The notes under the pieces: generated by a model
Seen by the model: the letters and a program-made list of their open reading frames with translations, nothing else
The model's database searches: none
Told to the model about the DNA's origin: nothing
Program-made: the position numbers and the translations under genes
Assembly: GCF_022662495.1 (NCBI RefSeq)
Contig: NZ_JAKPBU010000005.1
Coordinates: forward strand, 62,001 to 126,000
Source of the DNA: Lysobacter sp. M2-1
GTDB lineage: Bacteria; Pseudomonadota; Gammaproteobacteria; Xanthomonadales; Xanthomonadaceae
Direction: 5' to 3'
DNA: 64,000 nucleotides
Shown: piece by piece, positions 9,606 to 16,495 of the stretch
How positions within the stretch are numbered: position 1 is the first letter of the stretch
How the letters are laid out: every line of letters starts with the position of its first letter

Positions 9606-10289
9606 TCAGCTGCGCGCCGCGACTTCATCGATATGGCGCAGCAGGTCGGCAGGATCGTCGTAGACGCGGAACGCACCGGAGCGTTCGAGTTCCTCGCGCC
9701 CATAGCCGCCCGACAGCAGGCCGACGCCGAGCGCCCGCGCGCGCTGCGCGGCGAGCATGTCCCAGATGCTGTCGCCGATCACCAGCGACCGCTCGATGTC
9801 CACGCCGAGCCGTGCGGCGGCAGCCTCGAACAGGTCCGGATCCGGCTTGGCATGGCGCACCAGGTCGCGGGTGATCACCGGCACCTGCGCCGGATCCACG
9901 CCCAGCGCCTCCAGGTTGTGGCGCGCGGTCTCCATCCGTCCGCTGGTGGCGATGGCCCACGGCATGCCCTGGGCCGTCAGGAAGGCCAGCAGTTCGCGCG
10001 CTCCGGGCAACGGTTGCACCGCGCCGCCTTCCGACAGGCGGACGTAGGCCTGTGCGTGCGAGCGGCGCAGGCGTTCGAGTCGCTCGGGCGTGACCTCCAT
10101 GCCGGTCTCGCGCAGCAGGATGTTGGTGAACAGGCCGCCGCTCATGCCGATCTTGCGGTGGATGCGCCAGACCGACAGCGGCACGCCTTCGCGATCCAGC
10201 GCCTCTTTCCAGGCCAGCACGTGCTGGTACACGCTGTCGACCAGGGTGCCGTCCAGATCGAACAGGAAGGCGGTGGACGTTCGGCTCAT
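9606..10289 (-). CDS. HAD-superfamily phosphatase (phosphoglycolate phosphatase/beta-PGM-like)
   Basis: This 227-residue protein has HAD motif I FDLDGTLVDS near its N-terminus, motif II ATSG, and motifs III/IV in KPDPDLF and VIGDSIWD. The cap insertion is of the type seen in phosphoglycolate phosphatases and small-molecule sugar phosphatases. Substrate unknown. A GAGGAG ribosome-binding site precedes the ATG at 10289. The stop codon lies in the first bases of the tandem-repeat unit described to its left. Confidence 0.88.
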   Translation of the reverse strand: MSRTSTAFLFDLDGTLVDSVYQHVLAWKEALDREGVPLSVWRIHRKIGMSGGLFTNILLRETGMEVTPERLERLRRSHAQAYVRLSEGGAVQPLPGARELLAFLTAQGMPWAIATSGRMETARHNLEALGVDPAQVPVITRDLVRHAKPDPDLFEAAAARLGVDIERSLVIGDSIWDMLAAQRARALGVGLLSGGYGREELERSGAFRVYDDPADLLRHIDEVAARS

Positions 10290-10325
10290 CGCGTCATTGC
10301 TCCTCGTGCGTCTGGGTTACGCCCC

Positions 10326-10450
10326 GTAGGAGCGGGCCTGCTCGCGATTGCCCCGTGGGAGCGAGCTTGCTCGCGATTGCCTTCCGCCTGGCCTGTGGTC
10401 GGGGAAGAAAAAGCATTCGCGGCCAAGGCCGCTCCCACGATCGCTCCCAC
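10326..10450. repeat. GTGGGAGC-type palindromic repeat cluster
   Basis: Two direct copies at 10326 and 10355 (GTAGGAGCGGGC and GTGGGAGCGAGC, each followed by a CTCGCGATTGCC-like tail) face inverted copies ending in GCTCCCAC near 10438 and 10450. This is the arrangement of a REP/BIME cluster. It fills the gap between serA and the HAD gene, both on the minus strand. Confidence 0.8.
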
Positions 10451-10463
10451 TGCGCGGTGTCAT

Positions 10464-11699
10464 TCAGTACAACACCCGCGTGCGCAGCGTTCCGGGAATC
10501 GCCGCCAGGTCCGCGCGCAGCTCGGCGGCCTGGGCGTCGTCGGCGCTCACGTCGATCACCACGTAGCCGACGTTGGCGTCGGTACGCAGGAACTGGCCGT
10601 CGATGTTGATGCCGCGCTGGCCGAAGATTTCGTTGATCCGCGACAGCACGCCCGGCACGTTGCGGTGGATGTGCAGCAGGCGATGGCTGCCGGCATGCTC
10701 GGGCAGGGTGACTTCCGGGAAGTTCACCGCCGACAGCGTGCTGCCGTTATCGCTGTAGCGCACCAGTTTGGCCGCGACCTCGATGCCGATGTTGTCCTGC
10801 GCCTCGAGCGTGCTGCCGCCGACGTGCGGGGTGAGGATGACGTTGTCGATGCCGAGCAAAGGGGATTCCAGAGCATCGTCGTTGCCCTTGGGCTCGACCG
10901 GGAACACATCCACCGCGGCGCCGGCCAGGTGTCCCGTGCGCAACGCCGCGGCCAATGCATCGATGTCGACCACGGTGCCGCGCGAGGCATTGATCAGGTG
11001 CGCGCCGGGCTTCATCCGTGCGATCTGCGCCGCACCGATCATCCACTTCGTCGCCGGGGTCTCGGGCACGTGCAGGGTCACCACGTCCGACCTGTCCAGC
11101 AGATCGTCGAGATCCAGCGACGGCCGTGCGTTGCCCAGCGACAGCTTGGTCTCGATATCGTGGAACAGCACCTGCATGCCAAGCGCTTCGGCCAGCACGC
11201 CGACCTGGGTGCCGATATGGCCATAGCCGACGATGCCCAGGGTCTTGCCGCGCGCTTCGTGGCTGCCTTCGGCCGACTTGCTCCAGCCGCCGCGGTGGCA
11301 TTGCGCCGACTTCTGCGGGATCCCGCGCAGCAGCATGATCGCCTCGGCCAGCACCAGTTCGGCCACGCTGCGGGTATTGGAATAGGGCGCGTTGAAGACC
11401 GGGATGCCGGCCAGTTCGGCAGCTTCCAGGTCGACCTGATTGGTGCCGATGCAGAAGCAGCCGACCGCCAGCAGTCGCCGGGCGTCGGCCAGCACCTCGG
11501 CACTCAGGTGGGTGCGCGAGCGGATGCCGATGAAGTGCGCGTCGGCCACGGCCCGACGCAGCGCCTCTTCGGGCAGCGATTTGGGGTGCTGCTCGATCCG
11601 GGTGTAGCCGGCGGCGCGGAAGGTCTCGACCGCGCTGGGGCTGATGCCTTCGAGCAATACAACCTTGATGTCCTGCTTGGGGTAGGAAGTCTTCTTCAT
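10464..11699 (-). CDS. serA: D-3-phosphoglycerate dehydrogenase
   Basis: The 411-residue enzyme oxidises 3-phosphoglycerate, the first step of serine synthesis. It shows the NAD-binding GYGHIGTQ, the catalytic-region motifs NASRGT and TPHVGGSTLEAQ, and a C-terminal ACT domain (from about residue 340) like the E. coli enzyme of similar length; the ACT domain implies serine feedback. SerA enzymes of this class can also reduce 2-ketoglutarate to D-2-hydroxyglutarate. It is divergent from a D-2-hydroxyglutarate dehydrogenase-like gene across 192 bp. The ATG at 11699 begins KKTSYPKQD. Confidence 0.96.
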   Translation of the reverse strand: MKKTSYPKQDIKVVLLEGISPSAVETFRAAGYTRIEQHPKSLPEEALRRAVADAHFIGIRSRTHLSAEVLADARRLLAVGCFCIGTNQVDLEAAELAGIPVFNAPYSNTRSVAELVLAEAIMLLRGIPQKSAQCHRGGWSKSAEGSHEARGKTLGIVGYGHIGTQVGVLAEALGMQVLFHDIETKLSLGNARPSLDLDDLLDRSDVVTLHVPETPATKWMIGAAQIARMKPGAHLINASRGTVVDIDALAAALRTGHLAGAAVDVFPVEPKGNDDALESPLLGIDNVILTPHVGGSTLEAQDNIGIEVAAKLVRYSDNGSTLSAVNFPEVTLPEHAGSHRLLHIHRNVPGVLSRINEIFGQRGINIDGQFLRTDANVGYVVIDVSADDAQAAELRADLAAIPGTLRTRVLY

Positions 11700-11891
11700 C
11701 GGGGTAACTGGAGGCGGATGTCGAGTGTGCCAGTTCGGGAACGCTTTTGCTGCGCTGCCGCACTGGACGGAAAGGGGGCCGGCTGGCACCCTGCGCCTTG
11801 AGGCCGGGGCTACGCCCCCGGCGCCGCAGCAGCACCGCATCCATCGCATTGTCGGCCGCGTAGGGCCGAGCCACGCGGCCGACACTCCCAC

Positions 11892-13277
11892 ATGCCCGAT
11901 CCTCGCCTCGAGTCCCTGCGTCAAGCGGTCCCAGGCCTGAGCCTGAAAACCGATCCGGCCGACCTCGAGCACTACGGTCGCGACTGGACCCGGCGCTGGA
12001 CCCCGGCACCGCTGGCGATCGCGCTGCCGGGCACGGTCGCCGAAGTCCAGCAGATCGTGCGCTGGGCGAACGCACACCGCGTGGGGCTGGTGCCGTCCGG
12101 CGGCCGCACCGGGCTGTCCGGCGGCGCCGTGGCGGCCAATGGCGAACTCGTCGTCAGCCTGGATCGGATGAACAAGGTGCTGGGCTTCGACGCGATCGAT
12201 CGCACGCTCACCGTGCAGGCTGGGATTGCCCTGCAGACGGTGCAGGACGCGGCGCGCGCGCAGGGTCTGCAGTATCCGGTCGACTTCGCGTCGCGCGGCT
12301 CGTGCAGCATCGGCGGCAACATCGCGACCAATGCCGGCGGCATCCGCGTGCTTCGCTACGGCAACACCCGCGAGTGGATCGCCGGCCTCAAGCTCGTCAC
12401 CGGTCATGGCGATGTGCTCGACCTCAATCGCGGCCTGGTCAAGAACTCCAGCGGCTACGACCTGCGGCATCTCGCGATCGCATCCGAAGGCACCCTCGGC
12501 ATCGTGGTCGAAGCCACGCTCCGGCTCACCGATCCGGCACCGCCGAGCAACGTGATGCTGCTGGCGCTGCCGTCGTTCGAAGCGCTGATGCAGGTGTTCG
12601 ATGCATTCCGCCTGCGCCTGCAGCTGCAGGCCTTCGAATTCTTCACCGACCGCGCCCTGGGCCATGTGCTGGCGCACGGCGCGCAACCGCCTTTCGCCGA
12701 GACCCATCCGTTCTACGTCGTCACCGAATTCGCCAGCGGCGAGGCCGAGGAAGGCGAGGCGCTGGCGGCGTTCGAGCAATGCATGGAGCGGGGGTTGGTG
12801 AGCGACGGCGTGATCAGCCAGAGTGGTGCCCAGGCCGCACAGCTGTGGCGGCTGCGCGAGGACATCACCGAGAGCCTGGCCCGGTACACGCCCTACAAGA
12901 ACGACGTGTCGGTGCGCATCTCGGCGATGCCCGCATTCCTGGCCGAAACCCAGGCCTTGCTGGCGGACGAATACCCCGATTTTCAGGTCGTCTGGTTCGG
13001 GCATATCGGCGACGGCAACCTGCACATCAACGTGCTCAAGCCCGAGGGGCTCGAGCAGGACGAATTCGTCGCCCGATGCGGGCGTGTGACCGAACTGCTG
13101 GCTGCGTGCTTGCAGGCCCACGGTGGCAGCATTTCGGCCGAGCACGGCATCGGCCTGGTCAAGAAGCCCTATCTGTCCAGTACCCGCAGCGAAGCGGAGA
13201 TCGCGGCGATGCGCGGGATCAAGTCGGTACTGGATCCGAACGGTGTGATGAATCCCGGCAAGCTCTTCGATCCGTAG
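11892..13277 (+). CDS. FAD-binding oxidoreductase, probable D-2-hydroxyglutarate dehydrogenase
   Basis: This 461-residue protein belongs to the GlcD/D-LDH2 FAD-linked oxidase family. The FAD-binding PCMH domain shows PSGGRTGLSGG and GGNIATNAGGI, and the C-terminal domain has GHIGDGNLH and EHGIGLVKK. The family oxidises D-2-hydroxy acids and passes electrons to an acceptor. Its head-to-head position beside serA supports the D-2-hydroxyglutarate assignment, because that enzyme pairs functionally with SerA in other proteobacteria by removing the D-2-hydroxyglutarate SerA makes. Glycolate or D-lactate oxidation remains possible. Confidence 0.85.
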   Translation: MPDPRLESLRQAVPGLSLKTDPADLEHYGRDWTRRWTPAPLAIALPGTVAEVQQIVRWANAHRVGLVPSGGRTGLSGGAVAANGELVVSLDRMNKVLGFDAIDRTLTVQAGIALQTVQDAARAQGLQYPVDFASRGSCSIGGNIATNAGGIRVLRYGNTREWIAGLKLVTGHGDVLDLNRGLVKNSSGYDLRHLAIASEGTLGIVVEATLRLTDPAPPSNVMLLALPSFEALMQVFDAFRLRLQLQAFEFFTDRALGHVLAHGAQPPFAETHPFYVVTEFASGEAEEGEALAAFEQCMERGLVSDGVISQSGAQAAQLWRLREDITESLARYTPYKNDVSVRISAMPAFLAETQALLADEYPDFQVVWFGHIGDGNLHINVLKPEGLEQDEFVARCGRVTELLAACLQAHGGSISAEHGIGLVKKPYLSSTRSEAEIAAMRGIKSVLDPNGVMNPGKLFDP

Positions 13278-13339
13278 GAGCGCCGCTTCGGCGCGACATG
13301 GCGTTTGGTACCGCAGTCGCGACGAAGCGGCGTTCCTAC
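13274..13339. repeat. Paired GTAG-type REP palindromes (BIME)
   Basis: A GTAGGAGCGCCGCTTCGGCG element starting at 13274 faces an inverted copy ending CGGCGTTCCTAC at 13339. The pair overlaps the stop of the FAD oxidoreductase and ends at the stop of the convergent GNAT gene, so it could form a long hairpin between convergent transcripts. The GTAG terminus recalls SMAG/REP elements of Stenotrophomonas. Confidence 0.8.
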
Positions 13340-13899
13340 AGGAGGCGCGCGTCGAGCCTCGCGCGCAGCTCCGGCCATTCGCTGTCGAGGATCGAATAAG
13401 CCACGGTATCGCGCAGGCTGCCGTCCTTGTGTTTCCTGTGTTGGCGGATGACGCCGTCCCGGCGTGCCCCAAGGCGTTCGATGGCGGCCTGCGATCTCAG
13501 GTTCTGATGGCTGGTGTGCAGATACACGGTGCGCATGCCCAGGGTTTCGAAGGCATGTCCCAGCAGCAGACGCTTGCAGGCGCTGTTGACGTGGGTGCGC
13601 TGCACGCGCGCTGCGTACCAGGTGTAGCCGATCGCCAGGGTCGGCACGCTTGCGTCGATGTCGTAGTAGCGCGTGCAGCCAACCACGGTGTCGCGCACGC
13701 GCACCACGAACGGCGACATGCCGCCGCCGGCCTGGCCATCGAGCGCGACCCGGATGTAGTCGTGCACCGAGGCGAGGTCCGGCCCTGGCACGCTGGTGTA
13801 GTTGAGCTCCCAGAGTGCGCCGTCACCGGCCGCCTCGAGCAGCTCTGGCGCGTGGCCGGTCGTCAGGGCTTCGAGGCGGACGCCACAGCCCTCAAGCAC
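13336..13899 (-). CDS. GNAT N-acetyltransferase, RimJ/RimL-like
   Basis: The 187-residue protein has the layout of RimJ/RimL-type acetyltransferases: an N-terminal substrate region, a VVGCTRYYDI strand, the IGYTWYA segment, and the acetyl-CoA region near RTHVNSACKRLLLGHAFETLG followed by NLRSQAAIERLGARRDG. It likely acetylates a protein N-terminus or small amine; target unknown. It lies downstream of yeiP on the minus strand, separated by 29 bp. Confidence 0.85.
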   Translation of the reverse strand: MLEGCGVRLEALTTGHAPELLEAAGDGALWELNYTSVPGPDLASVHDYIRVALDGQAGGGMSPFVVRVRDTVVGCTRYYDIDASVPTLAIGYTWYAARVQRTHVNSACKRLLLGHAFETLGMRTVYLHTSHQNLRSQAAIERLGARRDGVIRQHRKHKDGSLRDTVAYSILDSEWPELRARLDARLL

Positions 13900-13928
13900 G
13901 ACCGGGTCGGCTGCGGACGGCGCGCGGT

Positions 13929-14495
13929 TCAGTCGGCCCGCCCCGCGAACTCGCCGGTGCTGGTATTCACCCAGACCCGTTCGCCGTTGCCGATGTATTC
14001 GGGCACCTGGATCTCGATGCCGGTGCTGAGCTTCGCCGGTTTCGGGCGCTTGGTCGCGGTGCCGCCCTTGAGCTCCGGCGGCGTTTCCACCACTTCCAGC
14101 ACCACGCTTTGCGGCAGCTGCAGCGCCACCGGCAGGTCGTCGATGATCTGCACGTAGCAGCCGGCGAGCCCATCGCTGATGTAACCGGCTCCCTCGCCGA
14201 CGACATCGGCGTCGAGGTTGTAGGGCGTGTAGTCCTCGTCGTCCATGAACACGAACGCGTCGCCGTCCTTGTAGGAGAAGGTCGCCTGACGGCGCGAGAG
14301 TTCGACTTCCTTGAGCTCGTCCTCGGCGCCCACGCTCAGGTCGTACTTCGTGCCCCCCGGCACGCTGTACATGGTGAAGCGGTACTTGACGTTGCCGCCG
14401 CGCCCCTGCGGGGAGCTGCGCTCGATGTCGCGCACCTGGTACACGGTGCCGTTGTGTTCGACCACATTGCCTTTCCTGACGTCGTAAGCCTTCAT
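13929..14495 (-). CDS. yeiP: Elongation factor P-like protein YeiP
   Basis: This 188-residue protein has the three-domain EF-P architecture. The loop region [14 protein letters not shown] differs from canonical EF-P and is typical of YeiP, which lacks the classical lysine loop. The C-terminal OB domain ends in [10 protein letters not shown]. It presumably acts on the ribosome like EF-P. Its start overlaps the stop of the upstream retropepsin-like gene by 4 bp, so the two are probably co-transcribed. Confidence 0.95.
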   Translation of the reverse strand: MKAYDVRKGNVVEHNGTVYQVRDIERSSPQGRGGNVKYRFTMYSVPGGTKYDLSVGAEDELKEVELSRRQATFSYKDGDAFVFMDDEDYTPYNLDADVVGEGAGYISDGLAGCYVQIIDDLPVALQLPQSVVLEVVETPPELKGGTATKRPKPAKLSTGIEIQVPEYIGNGERVWVNTSTGEFAGRAD

Positions 14496-15043
14496 CGTTG
14501 CGCGGTTTCCGTTGCGTGGTTCGTAGGGATGGAAGATGTCGCCTTCGGCTTCAGGTGCAGGGTGCCGCTGGCGTAGTCGATCACCGCATGGCCGCTGCGC
14601 AGCACGTCGGCGCCGATCACGCCGTCGATGCGCTCATGGCCCCGGCGCAGGAACGCCAGGTTCACCTGCTCCAGCGGCATCAGGTAGGCGGTGAAGCCGT
14701 AATCGACGTAGCGCCCGATCTGCAGCCGGTTGCCGTGGGACATGCGCAACGGCAGGCTGCCGCCGGCGCCGATGGCCACGCCGGTGCTGTCGGCGATGCG
14801 CGCCAACCCGAACTTGGCGTGACGCGATGCCTCGATCACGCTGCGGCCTGCGCCGGTGTCCAGGACGAAGCGGCCCGGAATCCCGTTGATGCGCGCCTGC
14901 AAGGTCAGGTGCCCGGTCTTCATGCGGGTCAGGGCGATGCTGCTGTATCCGTCCAGGGCCAGGGTGTTGGCGTTGCGCGCCGCGGCGCCCGCCACGCCGA
15001 GCAGGCTCAGCGACAGCAACATCAAACGCAAGGCTACGGTCAC
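14492..15043 (-). CDS. Exported retropepsin-like aspartic protease
   Basis: The 183-residue protein starts with a signal peptide (hydrophobic [18 protein letters not shown]). It carries a DTGAG catalytic motif within [14 protein letters not shown] and a second conserved segment [10 protein letters not shown], as in the single-domain retropepsin-like proteins of bacteria, which act as dimers. Substrate unknown; the protein is probably periplasmic. It precedes yeiP with a 4 bp overlap and follows an SDR gene. Confidence 0.85.
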   Translation of the reverse strand: MTVALRLMLLSLSLLGVAGAAARNANTLALDGYSSIALTRMKTGHLTLQARINGIPGRFVLDTGAGRSVIEASRHAKFGLARIADSTGVAIGAGGSLPLRMSHGNRLQIGRYVDYGFTAYLMPLEQVNLAFLRRGHERIDGVIGADVLRSGHAVIDYASGTLHLKPKATSSIPTNHATETAQR

Positions 15044-15049
15044 CGCGAC

Positions 15050-15820
15050 CTACTTCGGTGCCAGCCGCACCGCGCCGTCCAGGCGGATGGTTTCGCCGTT
15101 GAGGTAGCGGTTACCGACGATGTACGCCACCAGGTCGGCGAATTCCTCCGGCCGTCCCAGGCGCGAAGGGAAGGGGATGGAGGCCGACAGCGACGCCTGC
15201 ACCTCCTCGGGCATGCTGTCGACCATCGGCGTCCAGAAGATGCCCGGCGCGATGGTGTTGACCCGGATGCCGAAGCGCGCCAGTTCGCGTGCCATCGGCA
15301 GAGTCATGCCGACCACGCCGCCCTTCGATGCCGAATACGCCGCCTGGCCGATCTGGCCCTCGTAGGCCGCCACCGAGGCGGTGTTGACGATCAATCCGCG
15401 CTCGCCGTCCTCGCCGGCGTCGTTGTGCTGCATCGCCTCGGCCGCAGCCTTGGCGACGTTGAAGCTGCCCACCAGGTTGACCATGACGGTGGACTGGAAC
15501 TGGGCGAGTTTCATCGCGCCCTCGCGTCCCAGCACCCGCCCTGCGCCGAGGATGCCCGCGCAGTTCACGGCGGTGTTCAACCCGCCCAGGAACGTTCTGG
15601 CCGCCGCGACGTTGGCCGCCACGCCGGATTCGTCGGTGACGTCGGTGCGGAAGTAACGCGCATGGGCGTCCCCCAGCGTTGCGACCGCGGCCGCGCCCTT
15701 GTCGTCGTTGACGTCAAACAGCGCGACCCGGCCGCCATCGGCAACCAGGCGCTGGGCCACGGCCAGGCCCAGGCCGGAAACACCGCCGGTGACGATGGCG
15801 CGGACATCGGAAAGCTGCAT
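15050..15820 (-). CDS. SDR oxidoreductase, 3-hydroxyacyl-CoA dehydrogenase type 2-like
   Basis: The 256-residue protein shows the Rossmann motif TGGVSGLG, an NCAG motif (NCAGILGAG) and the catalytic YSASKGG with an upstream Ser (NTASVAAYEG). The overall pattern, including IAPGIFWTPM and LNGETIRLDGAVR, resembles type-2 3-hydroxyacyl-CoA dehydrogenases of fatty and branched acyl-CoA oxidation. ATG at 15820 is used; the longer frame would run into a REP element. It could supply a 2-methyl-3-hydroxybutyryl-CoA dehydrogenase step, but that is an inference. Confidence 0.87.
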   Translation of the reverse strand: MQLSDVRAIVTGGVSGLGLAVAQRLVADGGRVALFDVNDDKGAAAVATLGDAHARYFRTDVTDESGVAANVAAARTFLGGLNTAVNCAGILGAGRVLGREGAMKLAQFQSTVMVNLVGSFNVAKAAAEAMQHNDAGEDGERGLIVNTASVAAYEGQIGQAAYSASKGGVVGMTLPMARELARFGIRVNTIAPGIFWTPMVDSMPEEVQASLSASIPFPSRLGRPEEFADLVAYIVGNRYLNGETIRLDGAVRLAPK

Positions 15821-15854
15821 CGGGGATTCCAGAGACGGAAACCGCAATTTTAAT

Positions 15855-16004
15855 GTAGGAGCGCCGCTTCGGCGCGACGGCTCTATCCAAGGCTGCGCGA
15901 TCCAACCCCTGACCTGATCCATCTCCAAGCCCGCTGCGGCGGCCGGAAAGCGGTGGCGGCCGAAACGCGTATGTGGCGCGGTCGCGCGGAAGCGGCGCTC
16001 CTAC
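15855..16004. repeat. Inverted pair of GTAG-type REP palindromes
   Basis: A GTAGGAGCGCCGCTTCGGCG element at 15855 is mirrored by CGGCGCTCCTAC ending at 16004, with about 100 bases between them. The pair fills the gap between the SDR and the GNAT gene, like the pair near 13274. Confidence 0.8.
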
Positions 16005-16495
16005 AGGTCGCGCAGGTAGAAGGTGTTGCAACCACCGTGGCCGGTGGCGCCCATCGGGCCGTCGATGCGTCGGAAGCCGCTGCGCTCGTACAGGCGCATC
16101 GCGGCGTCCATGCCGGTCAGGGTTTCCAGGTAGCAGCGCCTGAAGCCGAAGGCGCGGGCCGCTTCCAGGCAGCGTTCCATCATCGCCGCGCCGGCGCCCA
16201 GTCCACGCGCCTCGGGCAGGAAGTACATCTTGCGCAATTCGCAGGTGTCGGCGCCGCCGCCTTCCAGCGGCGCCACGCCACCGCCGCCGAGCACGCGTCC
16301 GTCGCGCCGGAGCACGAAATAGGCGCTGCGCGGCCCGGCGTAGGCGCGGCTCATCCAGTCGACTTCGGGGTCGTTGATCGCGAATCCGCAGCCGCTCGCG
16401 CCGAATTCGGGCATGACCTTGCGGATGATCGCGGCGATCTGCGCATCGTCGGCCTGCGTGATCGGCTCGATCTGCAGTCGTTCGGGCTCAGGCAT
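16001..16495 (-). CDS. GNAT N-acetyltransferase
   Basis: A roughly 164-residue acetyltransferase with acetyl-CoA-binding loop FLPEARGLGAGAAMM and the C-terminal GMDAAMRLYERSGFRR motif. Substrate unknown. ATG 16495 (PEPERLQIEP) overlaps the end of the upstream GGDEF-EAL gene by 8 bp; another ATG at 16507 is in frame. The overlap implies co-transcription with the signalling protein and, behind it, the liu genes. Confidence 0.88.
   Translation of the reverse strand: MPEPERLQIEPITQADDAQIAAIIRKVMPEFGASGCGFAINDPEVDWMSRAYAGPRSAYFVLRRDGRVLGGGGVAPLEGGGADTCELRKMYFLPEARGLGAGAAMMERCLEAARAFGFRRCYLETLTGMDAAMRLYERSGFRRIDGPMGATGHGGCNTFYLRDL

Noticed and set aside
10464-13472. 1002-codon frame extending serA upstream
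   Set aside because: SerA homology begins at ATG 11699; the rest is the antisense shadow of the FAD oxidoreductase.
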